This document shows positions 53,761-61,965 of a stretch of 64,000 nucleotides of DNA, in pieces. The notes under the pieces were generated by a model that was given only the letters and a program-made list of their open reading frames with translations, was not told the origin of the DNA and made no database searches. Source of the stretch: CAYRJD01 sp965247395 (GTDB lineage: Bacteria; Actinomycetota; Acidimicrobiia; Acidimicrobiales; Poriferisodalaceae); NCBI GenBank assembly GCA_965247395.1, contig OZ252012.1, forward strand, positions 310,001 to 374,000, in the 5' to 3' direction. Position 1 is the stretch's first letter, and each line of letters opens with the position of its first letter. The translations under genes and the position numbers were made by a program.

Positions 53761-53897
53761 TATTTACCGTTAATCCCTAGTAGGCGCCTTTGCGCCAGCA
53801 CAAAGACTAGTAAGGCCCTATGACATCAGGGGCATTCAGGCAAATGGCCTGGTTTGCTTACCTGACGCCCGTTTGACACGATGTCATTTGCTCATTG
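53761..53897. repeat. duplicated intergenic unit upstream of each methyltransferase copy
   Basis: A shared flank (CTAGTAGGCGCCTTTGCGCC, then CACAAAGACTAGTAAGGCCC and TGACATCAGGGGCATTCAGG) occurs upstream of copy 1 here and again near 55320-55385 and 56945-57015, with a decayed version at 58455-58510. It contains a GGCGC-GCGCC hairpin around CTTT. It probably carries the promoter of each copy and provides homology for recombination. Confidence 0.8.
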
Positions 53898-53929
53898 CCG
53901 AAGACGGCTTAGCTCCCTACCTGTAGTTG

Positions 53930-55222
53930 CTATTCCAGCTCAAGGTTGATCTGGCTAGTTCTTTGTTTAGCGACGGCTTCTTCGGCCTTCTCGCGTGCTT
54001 GATCTTGAAAGTTGCGTTCTAGCAGTTTGGTCATTGTTCGGTTGCCTTTGCGGCCGTTACATGTCGAACATAGGAGTTGAAGGTTTTCATCGATGTCCGG
54101 ACCACCTTTGGAGCTTGGTTTGATGTGATCGATCTCGAAAAGATCCATCGGTAGCTTCCTACCTTGCTCACCGTCTTCACAGAGCCCGTTACAACGACCG
54201 TCTTGTTCTCGAAAGAGGGTTTTCTTGATGCCCGGAGAGCGAGTGGGAGCGCCGGAGTCCGTGCGTTTGGGTGTGTCTTGTCGATGAATCACTGGCGGCT
54301 CATCGCTCTCCCACCAGTCTTTGAGCAACGGTTCTGCCTCTGCTGCAGCAGTTAATCGCTCAACGACCAACTCTCTAGCTTTTTCCTCAACATCGATGCC
54401 GACCCACTCCCGACCCAGCTTCTCCGCCGCGACGCATGTGGTGGCGCAGCCGCAAAACGGATCCAGCACCATGTCACCTTCGCTGCTTGAGGCTTTGATG
54501 ATGCGCTCCAATAGCGCGAGCGGTTTCTGGGTCGGGTAGCCAGTCCGTTCTTTTTTTGGCATGTGACTTCCACTAGCAATGTCGCTCCACCAATCTTCTA
54601 CGACCTTGCCTCTTTTGAGGCTTTCAGCCTCCTTCTCTCGTATTTCTTCAAAGCTGCGCTTACCTCCTGCCATACCAGTCGCGCCTGCGGACAAGGTTTG
54701 GCGCTTATGAGGAACCCGCACGGCGGCCCTGTTGAACATGTGAGTCAACCGGCTCTTTGAATAAAACAGAATGACGTCATGCTTTCGCGGAAACCACCGC
54801 TTTGTATTACTCGGGCCGGTGTAGCACCAAGCAATCTCATTGAGGAACTGCTTATGGCTAAATACTGCGTCCATTAGCTGCTTCAGGTAGTGGCTTGCTG
54901 TGGGGTCGCAGTGCAGGTAGATGCTGCCGGTGTCTTTCAGCAGCCGTTTCATCTCTAAGAGTCGGACTGCCATAAATGTGAGGTATGCCTGCATGCTGTC
55001 GCCAGCGGTATAGCCAGCACCAACGACCGCGTGCCACAGCGCTGGATTTTCAACCTCGATTTCTTCGGCCCATTCCTGTTTGACATCGTCCAGTGTCCAG
55101 GTGTCTTCAAAGGCAGCCCCTTCTGCCTGGCTTCCTATCGGCGCCGCGTAGTCGCTCTTGCTGTTGAAAGGGGGGTCTAGATAGATGAGGTCGAAGGTCT
55201 CAGAGTTGAGACCGCGCATCAC
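53930..55222 (-). CDS. DNA methyltransferase-HNH nuclease fusion, copy 2 (phase-variable)
   Basis: Paralogue of copy 1 (430 residues from the internal start). The first 130 residues and the last 200 are nearly identical to the other copies. The target region starts like copy 1 (NEIAWCYTGPSNTKRWFPRKHD) but then diverges completely (RQTLSAGATGMAGGKRSFEEI onward), so its specificity should differ. HNH segment: RCNGLCEDGEQGRKLPMDLF then EIDHIKPSSKGG and LLCSTCNGRKGN. Likely true start is ATG 55287, preceded by GGAGGGG at ideal spacing. The intervening tract has 11 G, so that ATG is out of frame in this sequence. Confidence 0.85.
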   Translation of the reverse strand: MMRGLNSETFDLIYLDPPFNSKSDYAAPIGSQAEGAAFEDTWTLDDVKQEWAEEIEVENPALWHAVVGAGYTAGDSMQAYLTFMAVRLLEMKRLLKDTGSIYLHCDPTASHYLKQLMDAVFSHKQFLNEIAWCYTGPSNTKRWFPRKHDVILFYSKSRLTHMFNRAAVRVPHKRQTLSAGATGMAGGKRSFEEIREKEAESLKRGKVVEDWWSDIASGSHMPKKERTGYPTQKPLALLERIIKASSSEGDMVLDPFCGCATTCVAAEKLGREWVGIDVEEKARELVVERLTAAAEAEPLLKDWWESDEPPVIHRQDTPKRTDSGAPTRSPGIKKTLFREQDGRCNGLCEDGEQGRKLPMDLFEIDHIKPSSKGGPDIDENLQLLCSTCNGRKGNRTMTKLLERNFQDQAREKAEEAVAKQRTSQINLELE

Positions 55223-55266
55223 ATCGAGATTGTCACCAGTGAAGAGTGTCCGATTTGCGAAGTTCT

Positions 55267-55277
55267 GGGGGGGGGGG
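55267..55277. repeat. poly-G tract (11), phase-variation switch of copy 2
   Basis: Eleven G between ATG 55287 and the gene body; 9 or 12 would be in frame. With 11 the ATG frame ends in a TGA that overlaps the internal ATG of MRGLN (TGATG), which could allow reinitiation and an N-truncated enzyme. Confidence 0.85.
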
Positions 55278-55367
55278 TCTTGGTCATTTTTTGTGCCCCT
55301 CCGATTTATCTCTAATTCCTAATATGCGTACTCGCGCCAGCACAAAGGCTAGTAAGGCCCTATGACA

Positions 55368-56852
55368 TCAGGGGCATTCAGGCAAAAATGCCTGGCTAGC
55401 CCTCTTCTTCGCGGCAATCTTTTCGGCCTTCTCGCTTGCATGATCCTGGAAGTTGCGTTCCAGCAGCTTTGTCATTGTTCGGTTGCCTTTGCGGCCGTTG
55501 CAAGTAGGGCAGAGGAGTTGCAGGTTTTCATCGATGTCACGCCCACCTTTGGAGCGTGGCTTGATGTGGTCGATCTCGAAAATGTCTATTGGAAATTCTC
55601 TTCCAATCTCGTCGTCGTGGCATAAGCCAGCACAGCGACCGTCTTGCTCCCGAAAGAGGGTTTTCTTGATGCCCGGGGAGCGAGTAGGGGCGTCGGAGTC
55701 TGTGCGCTTGGGTATGTCTTGTCGATGAGCTATGGGTGGCTCATCGCTTTCCCACCAGGTTTTGAGTAGTGGTTCTGCTTCTGCGGCGTCAGTTAGTCGT
55801 TCGACGACAAGCTGTTGAGCCGTCTCCTCAATATCGATGCCGACCCATTGACGACTGAGCTTTTCCGCGGCGACGCATGTTGTAGCGCAGCCGCAGAATG
55901 GATCGAGCACCATGTCGCCTTCGTCGCTTGAGGCTTTGATGATGCGCTCCATTAGCGCGAGAGGTTTCTGGGTTGGGTAACCAGTCGATTCTTTGGCACC
56001 TGCGGGAGAGATGTCATCCCACAAGCTGCCGACAGGCATACCTTTATGAAACTTCTCGTAGAGGATTTCTCGCGGGGTTTTCCCCTCTCTCCACAACACA
56101 CGCTCCTCCTCATCCAGCGCTTGCAGCTTCTCTTTCATCATGCGCCAAGCGACACCAGGCGGGCTGGTGAAAGTTAGGTGCGGCATTTTGATGGGGGAGT
56201 ATGAGTAATGCAATAACCCAGTTGATCCGCTGTTCTCTGTCATTGAACGAGAAAGGAACATCGGCGCAGTTTCGTAGCGTCTCCCATCTTCATCAATTAG
56301 GTGGAACTTCTTATCGGCTTCTTTTCTACTCAAGGGCACGCGCGGTAGATCAAAATAAAAATCATTTGTTTTTGTGTAACGCAAAATCACATCACAATCA
56401 GCTCCAAACTTTCGGGGCGCAAATCTGCTTCCTTTATTGCGCCCCGCAGCCCGCAGCCAGACGATTTCGTTGCGGAACTGCTTCCCGCCAAATACGGCGT
56501 CCATTAGCTGCTTCAGGTAGTGGCTTGCTGTGGGGTCGCAGTGCAGATAGATGCTGCCCGTGTCTTTCAACAGCCGTCTCATTTCCAGTAATCGCACTGC
56601 CATAAATGTGAGGTATGCCTGCATGGAGTCGTCAGCGGTGTATCCGGCACCCACGACCGCGTGCCACAGCGCTGGGTTTGCGACTTCGATTTCCTCAGCC
56701 CATTCCTGTTTGACATCGTCCAGTGTCCAGGTGTCTTCAAAGGCAGCCCCTTCTGCCTGGCTTCCTATCGGCGCCGCGTAGTCGCTCTTGCTGTTGAAAG
56801 GGGGGTCTAGATAGATGAGGTCGAAGGTCTCAGAGTTGAGACCGCGCATCAC
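55368..56852 (-). CDS. DNA methyltransferase-HNH nuclease fusion, copy 3 (phase-variable)
   Basis: Longest of the four (494 residues from the internal start) because its target-recognition region is about 170 residues (AAGRNKGSRFAPRKFGADCD through GMPVGSLWDDISPAGAK) and unrelated to copies 1 and 2. Shared flanks: DLIYLDPPFN, TQKPLALMERIIKASS, VLDPFCGCATT, and HNH with EIDHIKPRSKGG and LLCPTCNGRKGN. Its last residues (AFLPECP) differ from the SLELDQT/NLELE ends of the other copies: the 3' end is fused to intergenic sequence that elsewhere lies upstream of these genes, a recombination scar. Likely true start ATG 56931, out of frame through a ten-G tract. Confidence 0.85.
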   Translation of the reverse strand: MMRGLNSETFDLIYLDPPFNSKSDYAAPIGSQAEGAAFEDTWTLDDVKQEWAEEIEVANPALWHAVVGAGYTADDSMQAYLTFMAVRLLEMRRLLKDTGSIYLHCDPTASHYLKQLMDAVFGGKQFRNEIVWLRAAGRNKGSRFAPRKFGADCDVILRYTKTNDFYFDLPRVPLSRKEADKKFHLIDEDGRRYETAPMFLSRSMTENSGSTGLLHYSYSPIKMPHLTFTSPPGVAWRMMKEKLQALDEEERVLWREGKTPREILYEKFHKGMPVGSLWDDISPAGAKESTGYPTQKPLALMERIIKASSDEGDMVLDPFCGCATTCVAAEKLSRQWVGIDIEETAQQLVVERLTDAAEAEPLLKTWWESDEPPIAHRQDIPKRTDSDAPTRSPGIKKTLFREQDGRCAGLCHDDEIGREFPIDIFEIDHIKPRSKGGRDIDENLQLLCPTCNGRKGNRTMTKLLERNFQDHASEKAEKIAAKKRASQAFLPECP

Positions 56853-56896
56853 ATCAAGATTGTCACCAGTGAAGAGCGTCCGATTTGCGAAGTTCT

Positions 56897-56906
56897 GGGG
56901 GGGGGG
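56897..56906. repeat. poly-G tract (10), phase-variation switch of copy 3
   Basis: Ten G between ATG 56931 (codons ATG-GGT-CGC-AAA-AAA-GTA-GCC-AAG) and the gene body; 9 or 12 needed for fusion of the frames. Confidence 0.85.
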
Positions 56907-57020
56907 TCTTGGCTACTTTTTTGCGACCCATATCTACCGTTAATCCCTAGTAGGCGCCTTTGCGCCAGCACAAAGACTAGTAAGGCCCCATGACATCAGG
57001 GGCATTCAGGCAAATGCCCG

Positions 57021-57078
57021 GGGGCAACGTGTTCGACCTGTACGACTTGGATCCGAACTCGTTGCCGAAGGCGGCTTA
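57021..57078 (+). pseudogene. fragment of an amidohydrolase 3' end
   Basis: These bases encode GNVFDLYDLDPNSLPKAA and a stop, matching the last 18 residues of the amidohydrolase at 51203-52345 except Ile to Phe. It sits at the 3' side of copy 4 exactly as the intact gene sits next to copy 1. A shorter remnant (TTGCCGAAGACGGC and on) lies at 53895-53923 beside copy 2. These are duplication scars. Confidence 0.85.
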
Positions 57079-57096
57079 GCTCCCTACTCGCTTTCG

Positions 57097-58356
57097 CTAT
57101 TCCAGCTCAAGGTTGATCTGGCTAGTTCTTTGTTTAGCGACGGCTTCTTCGGCCTTCTCGCGTGCCTGATCTTGGAAGTTGCGTTCCAGCAGCTTTGTCA
57201 TGGTTCTGTTTCCTTTGCGGCTGTTGCAAGTAGGGCAGAGGAGTTGAAGGTTTTCATCGATGTCCGGGCCACCTTTGGAGCTTGGCTTGATGTGATCGAT
57301 ATCGAAAATATCCATCGGTAGCTTCCTACCTTGCTCACCGTCTTCACAGAGCCCGTTGCAGCGACCGTCTTGTTCCCGAAAGAGGATTCTCTTGATACCC
57401 CGGGAGCGAGTAGGAGCTTCGGGGTCTGTGCGCTTGGGTGTGTCGTGTCGATGAATCACGGGCGGCTCATCGTTCTTCCACCAGGTTTTGAATAGCGGGT
57501 CTGCTTCTGCGACGTCAGTTAGTCGCTCGACAACCAAATCTCTAGCTTTTTCTTCAATATCGATGCCGACCCATTCCCGAGCCAATTTCTCCGCCGCGAC
57601 GCAGGTGGTGGCGCAACCGCAAAACGGATCCAGCACCATGTCGCCTTCGTCACTTGAGGCACTGATGATGCGCTCCATTAGCGCGAGCGGCTTCTGCGTC
57701 GGATAGCCAGTGCGCTCAGGCGACCAAGTTTGCAGAGAGTTGATGTCAGCCCACCAGTCAGGCATGGCTGCTCCACGATCCAAGTCTCGCTTGCGCCCGT
57801 CAATGCTTACCCCGCCGCGACTTTTTACCAACGCTTGGGAGGCGGAAGAGTAGGGAACGTATTGTTTGTTGAATAAGTAATCGTTCCCGCGCGTGTATCG
57901 CAGCAGGATGTCGTGCTTTCTAGCAAAGTCCTTTTTTGGAACACCGCCACCTGAATAGCACCACACGATCTCATTGCGGAACTGCTTCCCGCCAAATACG
58001 GCATCCATGAGTTGTTTTAGGTAGTGGCTTGCTGTGGGGTCGCAGTGCAGATAGATGCTGCCTGTGTCTTTCAGCAGCCGTTTCATCTCCAGGAGTCGGA
58101 CTGCCATAAATGTGAGGTATGCCTGCATTTTGTCGTCAGCGGTGTATCCGGCGCCCACGACCGCGTGCCACAGCGCTGGGTTTGCGACTTCGATTTCCTC
58201 GGCCCATTCCTGTTTCACATCGTCGAGCGTCCAGGTGTCTTCAAAGGCGGCGCCTTCTGCTTGGCTTCCGATTGGCGCGGCGTAGTCGCGTTTGCTGTTG
58301 AAAGGGGGGTCTAGATAGATGAGATCGAAGGCCTCAGAGTTGAGACCGCGCATCAC
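57097..58356 (-). CDS. DNA methyltransferase-HNH nuclease fusion, copy 4 (phase-variable)
   Basis: Fourth paralogue (419 residues from the internal start). Its target region (CYSGGGVPKKDFARKHDILL through DWWADINSLQTWSPERT) is shortest and distinct from the others. Motif IV DLIYLDPPFN, motif X TQKPLALMERII, motif I VLDPFCGCATT and HNH (DIDHIKPSSKGG, LLCPTCNSRKGN) are intact. Likely true start ATG 58420, separated from the body by ten G and so out of frame here. Its upstream flank (58500-58590) has counterparts at 53842-53910, marking the ends of the duplicated unit. Confidence 0.85.
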   Translation of the reverse strand: MMRGLNSEAFDLIYLDPPFNSKRDYAAPIGSQAEGAAFEDTWTLDDVKQEWAEEIEVANPALWHAVVGAGYTADDKMQAYLTFMAVRLLEMKRLLKDTGSIYLHCDPTASHYLKQLMDAVFGGKQFRNEIVWCYSGGGVPKKDFARKHDILLRYTRGNDYLFNKQYVPYSSASQALVKSRGGVSIDGRKRDLDRGAAMPDWWADINSLQTWSPERTGYPTQKPLALMERIISASSDEGDMVLDPFCGCATTCVAAEKLAREWVGIDIEEKARDLVVERLTDVAEADPLFKTWWKNDEPPVIHRHDTPKRTDPEAPTRSRGIKRILFREQDGRCNGLCEDGEQGRKLPMDIFDIDHIKPSSKGGPDIDENLQLLCPTCNSRKGNRTMTKLLERNFQDQAREKAEEAVAKQRTSQINLELE

Positions 58357-58400
58357 ATCGAGATTGTCACCAGTGAAGAGCGTCCGATTTACGAAGTTCT

Positions 58401-58410
58401 GGGGGGGGGG
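58401..58410. repeat. poly-G tract (10), phase-variation switch of copy 4
   Basis: Ten G between ATG 58420 (ATG-ACC-AAG-A) and the body (NFVNRTLFTGDN); 9 or 12 would be in frame. Confidence 0.85.
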
Positions 58411-58604
58411 TCTTGGTCATTTTTTGTTCCCCGTATTTCCCGTAATTACTTGCTAGAGCTTCATCATGCGCCTTTGCGCCGATACAAAGGCTAGAAGACA
58501 AGTGTGATATCCAGCAAAAAATGGGCTGGTCTGCTTACCTGACACTCGCTTTACGCGATGTCCTTTACACACTGCCAAAGGGCTCGCTAGGTAGCGTGAG
58601 AGCG

Positions 58605-59135
58605 ATGGCCAGCGACACCGGCGAAGTGCGGGACGAGCTGCCCGAAGACCTAGATCGTGGCTTCGTGGGTCCGTATCGGTTCCCAGACAACGGTCGCCGC
58701 CGCATCACCGGAACGCTCTACGTGTTATGCGGCGCTGTGATGCTGATAGGTGTGCGGCTAGCTGGACCGGACGCTGTGCTGGCTAACACCGGCATCACCG
58801 TGTGCGCGGCACTGCTTATCTTGCTCGGCCTTTACCAGTGGCTAGCCGGTCGCCGATTTGGCGTAGACGAAAACCAATCCCTAGAGCTAGCTAGCGCGGC
58901 AGTTGAATTTCCGGTAGGTCATGCCAGCGCACAGCTTGGCTGGCGCGGGCTGCTTAGTCGCCCAACATGGCGCACCTTGATCTTTTCGGCGGAGGATCCC
59001 CCGTTGCAACGCGCCCTGATCTTGGTCGACGCCATAGACGGCCGTGTGATCGACAGCTATGCCGAAGACGTGCCCGAATCCGAGCGCGAGGCATGGCCGA
59101 GCGAAGAAATGGTGCAACAACCAAACGATGTTTGA
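58605..59135 (+). CDS. hypothetical protein with two membrane helices, first gene of the PIM operon
   Basis: From ATG 58605 the product has 176 residues: an acidic N-terminus (SDTGEVRDELPEDLDRG), two hydrophobic segments (ITGTLYVLCGAVMLIGVRL and ITVCAALLILLGLYQWL) and a C-terminal soluble part. No family recognised. An ATG at 58521 is in frame, but the 58500-58590 sequence is homologous to the methyltransferase intergenic unit at 53842-53910, so I do not treat it as coding. It overlaps the next gene by 8 bp (ATGTTTGA). Confidence 0.65.
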   Translation: MASDTGEVRDELPEDLDRGFVGPYRFPDNGRRRITGTLYVLCGAVMLIGVRLAGPDAVLANTGITVCAALLILLGLYQWLAGRRFGVDENQSLELASAAVEFPVGHASAQLGWRGLLSRPTWRTLIFSAEDPPLQRALILVDAIDGRVIDSYAEDVPESEREAWPSEEMVQQPNDV

Positions 59136-59721
59136 CGGCAAGTGGCGCCACGGAGTTGACGTTGTAACCAGCCCGGTCGGCAGCGTTATCGCCAAGCTGG
59201 GGATCGGCGCTAACGCTCTGACCGTCATGGGCCTGGTGGCGTCCGCGGCTTGTGCGGTTGCTATTGGCTCTGGCTGGCTGGGGTTAGGCGTCGGATTGTT
59301 GATAGTCGCCGGTTTGGCTGATCTGTTAGACGGCCCTGTGGCGCAGGCCAGGGGTAGCTCATCTGCGCGTGGAGCGTTCTTTGATTCCACCAGCGATCGT
59401 GTTACCGATGCCCTGCTATTGGGCGGCATCGCTTGGTACCTGGCAGGTAGCGAGGGAGCGCGTTGGGCGGTGTTGCCGATGGCGGTGCTGGCGGCTTCGC
59501 TGATTATTTCTTACGAGCGAGCCAAGGCCGAACTGCTCGGATTCGAAGCCAAAGGCGGCTTGATGGAACGAGCCGAACGCACGGTGGTGCTGGCGGTGGC
59601 GGTGGCGTTTGAGGTGCTGCTAATCCCGTTGCTGTTTGTGTTGCTGGCGTTGAGTTTGGTCACGATGGTGCACCGATTTTTGAAAGTTTGGATTCAAGCC
59701 AGCAAAACACACCCCAAATAA
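59128..59721 (+). CDS. pgsA1: CDP-alcohol phosphatidyltransferase, probable phosphatidylinositol-phosphate synthase
   Basis: A 197-residue membrane enzyme. The CDP-alcohol phosphotransferase signature is present as DLLDGPVAQ, then eight residues, G-AFF-D-STS-D; the usual DGxxAR reads DGPVAQ, with Arg replaced by Gln. Several hydrophobic helices follow. Placement before the PIM acyltransferase and PimA genes matches mycobacterial pgsA1, which makes phosphatidylinositol phosphate from CDP-diacylglycerol and inositol phosphate, the base for PIM glycolipids. ATG 59128 is chosen because it overlaps the upstream stop; the frame extends to 59059. Confidence 0.82.
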   Translation: MFDGKWRHGVDVVTSPVGSVIAKLGIGANALTVMGLVASAACAVAIGSGWLGLGVGLLIVAGLADLLDGPVAQARGSSSARGAFFDSTSDRVTDALLLGGIAWYLAGSEGARWAVLPMAVLAASLIISYERAKAELLGFEAKGGLMERAERTVVLAVAVAFEVLLIPLLFVLLALSLVTMVHRFLKVWIQASKTHPK

Positions 59722-59725
59722 GCGC

Positions 59726-60688
59726 ATGCCAATCAGCCCTATCACTACGGCATACAAACTCGGCGTATCGACGGCTCGCTGGCTGCCAGGTGGGTTAGCG
59801 GAGTGGCTGGCTCGCGTGCTTGGTCCGGTGTTGTCGCTGGTGATGGATTCGCGCCGTTCGATGGTTGCTCGCCATCAGCATCGTGCCTTGCAGTGGCGCG
59901 CAAAACTGGAGCGCGAGGCAGCTTGTACTGACACAAACGCTGCTACAAACACTGACGCAAACACTGCCGGAAATTTTGTCAGCCTGCTGGAGACGCGTCG
60001 AGCAACACGAGAAGCTTTTACGTCTTATGTCCGTTACTGGTTGGAGTTGTTTCGGTTGCCCTATCTAAGCGCCGAAGTGCTAGATGACGGATTTGGTGAA
60101 AGTGCTTACATAACTATTTGCGAATGTTTGAAGTCTGGCAAGGGCGTAATCGTGGCTTTGCCACATCTAGGCGGCTGGGAGTGGGCTGGTTTTTGGCTAG
60201 CGAAAGTGAAGCATCATCGGATCACGGTGGTGGTAGAACCGTTGGATCCGCCGGAGCTGTTTGAGTGGTTTGCGGGGTTTCGGCGTTCGTTGGGGATGAA
60301 CGTGGTGCCGGTGGGGCCGGATGCGGGAGCAGAGGTGCTGGCGGCGCTCAAACGCAACGAGATTGTTTGTCTTCTAAGCGATCGAGACATAAGCGGCGAT
60401 GGCATAGAGGTTGATTTCATGGGCGAGCGCACCAAGCTGCCCGCTGGCCCGGCATTGTTGGCTTTGCGTACGGGTGCTCCGCTGATGCCAGCAATGGTTT
60501 ATTCCACCCCTAGCGGCGGGCACGTTACGTTTTCACGACCGGTTCTAGCTTCTGAGCGTGAGGGAAAATTACGCCAAGACGTAGCACGTGTAACGCAACA
60601 GATGGCAGACGAGCTGGGCCTGTTGATTGCTAGCGCACCGCAGCAGTGGCACATGTTTGGTCCTAACTGGCCTAGTGACCTGGCCTAG
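59726..60688 (+). CDS. patA: phosphatidylinositol mannoside acyltransferase (LpxL/HtrB superfamily)
   Basis: A 320-residue membrane-associated acyltransferase. The catalytic H-x4-E-type motif is PHLGGWEWAGFWL, with LLSDRDISGDGIEVDFMG and RTGAPLMPAMVY typical of bacterial lipid acyltransferases. In Actinobacteria the gene between pgsA1 and pimA acylates the mannose of PIM. An Asp/Thr/Asn-rich run (DTNAATNTDANTAGN) near residue 70 is a low-complexity insertion. Four bp after the previous stop. Confidence 0.85.
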   Translation: MPISPITTAYKLGVSTARWLPGGLAEWLARVLGPVLSLVMDSRRSMVARHQHRALQWRAKLEREAACTDTNAATNTDANTAGNFVSLLETRRATREAFTSYVRYWLELFRLPYLSAEVLDDGFGESAYITICECLKSGKGVIVALPHLGGWEWAGFWLAKVKHHRITVVVEPLDPPELFEWFAGFRRSLGMNVVPVGPDAGAEVLAALKRNEIVCLLSDRDISGDGIEVDFMGERTKLPAGPALLALRTGAPLMPAMVYSTPSGGHVTFSRPVLASEREGKLRQDVARVTQQMADELGLLIASAPQQWHMFGPNWPSDLA

Positions 60689-60784
60689 CTACTTGGCCTG
60701 TGATCTGGCTTAGCTAGACAGCTATAGCGGGCAAGCTCCAGCGAAACTCACTAACCGCTTCAATCGCGCCTAGCGTTGCTGTTC

Positions 60785-61921
60785 GTGCGAGTGGGCATCG
60801 TTTCGCCATACAGCTTGACTCTGCCAGGCGGCGTGCAATCCCAAGTGTTGGGTCTGGCGCGCGCATTATCGAAGGCAGGGCATCAGGTGCGCGTGCTGGC
60901 GCCTTGTGATGGTGCTCCACCGCAGGCTGGCGTGACTCCGCTGGGGGCAAGCATCCCGACAGTTTCGAATGGTTCGATAGCTCCAATTGCGCCGGATTTC
61001 GCATGCACTTTGCGAACGGTTCGGGCATTGCGCGATGAGGCGTTTGATGTGCTTCACCTACATGAGCCGTTGTGCCCGGGTCCATGCCAGACGGCGTTGA
61101 TAATGCGTTCGGCACCGATCGTGGGAACGTGGCATGCAGCAGGGACCAGCAAGGCCTATCTGATTCCAGGAGTGCGTTGGCTAGCTAAACGCGTCAATTT
61201 GCGCGTAGCGGTGTCGCAAGATGCGCGAGATATGGCAGCTAGCGCGTTGGGCGGAGAGTACGAGGTGGCTTTCAACGGAATCGAACTAGAGCGCTTTGCT
61301 GACCCCACTGGCCCAGGGCTGAAAGGCTCAAGCGCGATCGAGCATCCCAGCCAATTTGGCGAAGGCCCGGTCGTTGGCAAAACCATTGCCTACGTTGGAC
61401 GTCACGAACCCCGTAAGGGCTTGTCGGTATTGCTCAACGCGATGGAATATCTGGGCGACAACGTGCGGCTGTGGGTGATGTCGGTCGGACCGCAAACCGA
61501 AGAGCTAAAGCGCCGCTACGGGTTTGACCAGCGCATCGAATGGCTTGGCCAGGTTCGCGAAGCCGAGAAGGTGTGGCGCATACGCAAGGCGGACGTGTTT
61601 TGCGTTCCTTCGCTTAGAGGAGAGAGCTTTGGAGTGGTGCTGGCAGAAGCCATGGCCGCCGAAACACCTGTGGTGGCTAGCGATCTGCCCGGCTATCGCA
61701 ACGTGGTTTGCAAAGGTGATGAGGCCTTGCTGGTGCGACCTGACGACCCCGCAGCGCTAGCAGCTGGACTGAAGCGTGTGCTGACCGAGCCTTCGCTGGC
61801 CGACCAGCTAGTTGCGGCGGGCAGCCAGCGGGCACAAGAGTTGTCGATGGACCGACTAGCCGAGCAGTACGTGACCTATTACGAGCGTGCTATCTCCGAG
61901 CGGGCTAACGAACAGCCTTAA
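60785..61921 (+). CDS. pimA: phosphatidylinositol mannosyltransferase PimA (GT4)
   Basis: A GT4 GDP-mannose-dependent glycosyltransferase. N-terminus VRVGIVSPYSLTLPGGVQSQ matches PimA; LHLHEPLCPG, VGRHEPRKGLSVLL and the sugar-nucleotide motif GESFGVVLAEAMAAETPVV are GT4 features. It adds the first mannose to phosphatidylinositol on the cytoplasmic face. I take GTG 60785 as start because PimA proteins begin at this point; a TTG at 60776 is in frame. Confidence 0.9.
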   Translation: MRVGIVSPYSLTLPGGVQSQVLGLARALSKAGHQVRVLAPCDGAPPQAGVTPLGASIPTVSNGSIAPIAPDFACTLRTVRALRDEAFDVLHLHEPLCPGPCQTALIMRSAPIVGTWHAAGTSKAYLIPGVRWLAKRVNLRVAVSQDARDMAASALGGEYEVAFNGIELERFADPTGPGLKGSSAIEHPSQFGEGPVVGKTIAYVGRHEPRKGLSVLLNAMEYLGDNVRLWVMSVGPQTEELKRRYGFDQRIEWLGQVREAEKVWRIRKADVFCVPSLRGESFGVVLAEAMAAETPVVASDLPGYRNVVCKGDEALLVRPDDPAALAAGLKRVLTEPSLADQLVAAGSQRAQELSMDRLAEQYVTYYERAISERANEQP

Positions 61922-61965
61922 GCTTTAGAGGCTTGTCTACGACTTCCTCAACAAACACAACTGCC

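Noticed and set aside
52346..58520. Transposon or integron as carrier of the methyltransferase array
   Set aside because: No transposase, integrase, terminal inverted repeat or attC-like site seen; the duplications are explained by homologous recombination between units.
58521..58604. N-terminal extension of the first PIM-operon gene from ATG 58521
   Set aside because: The DNA is homologous to the non-coding unit at 53842-53910 in the methyltransferase array, so it is not ancestral coding sequence of this gene.
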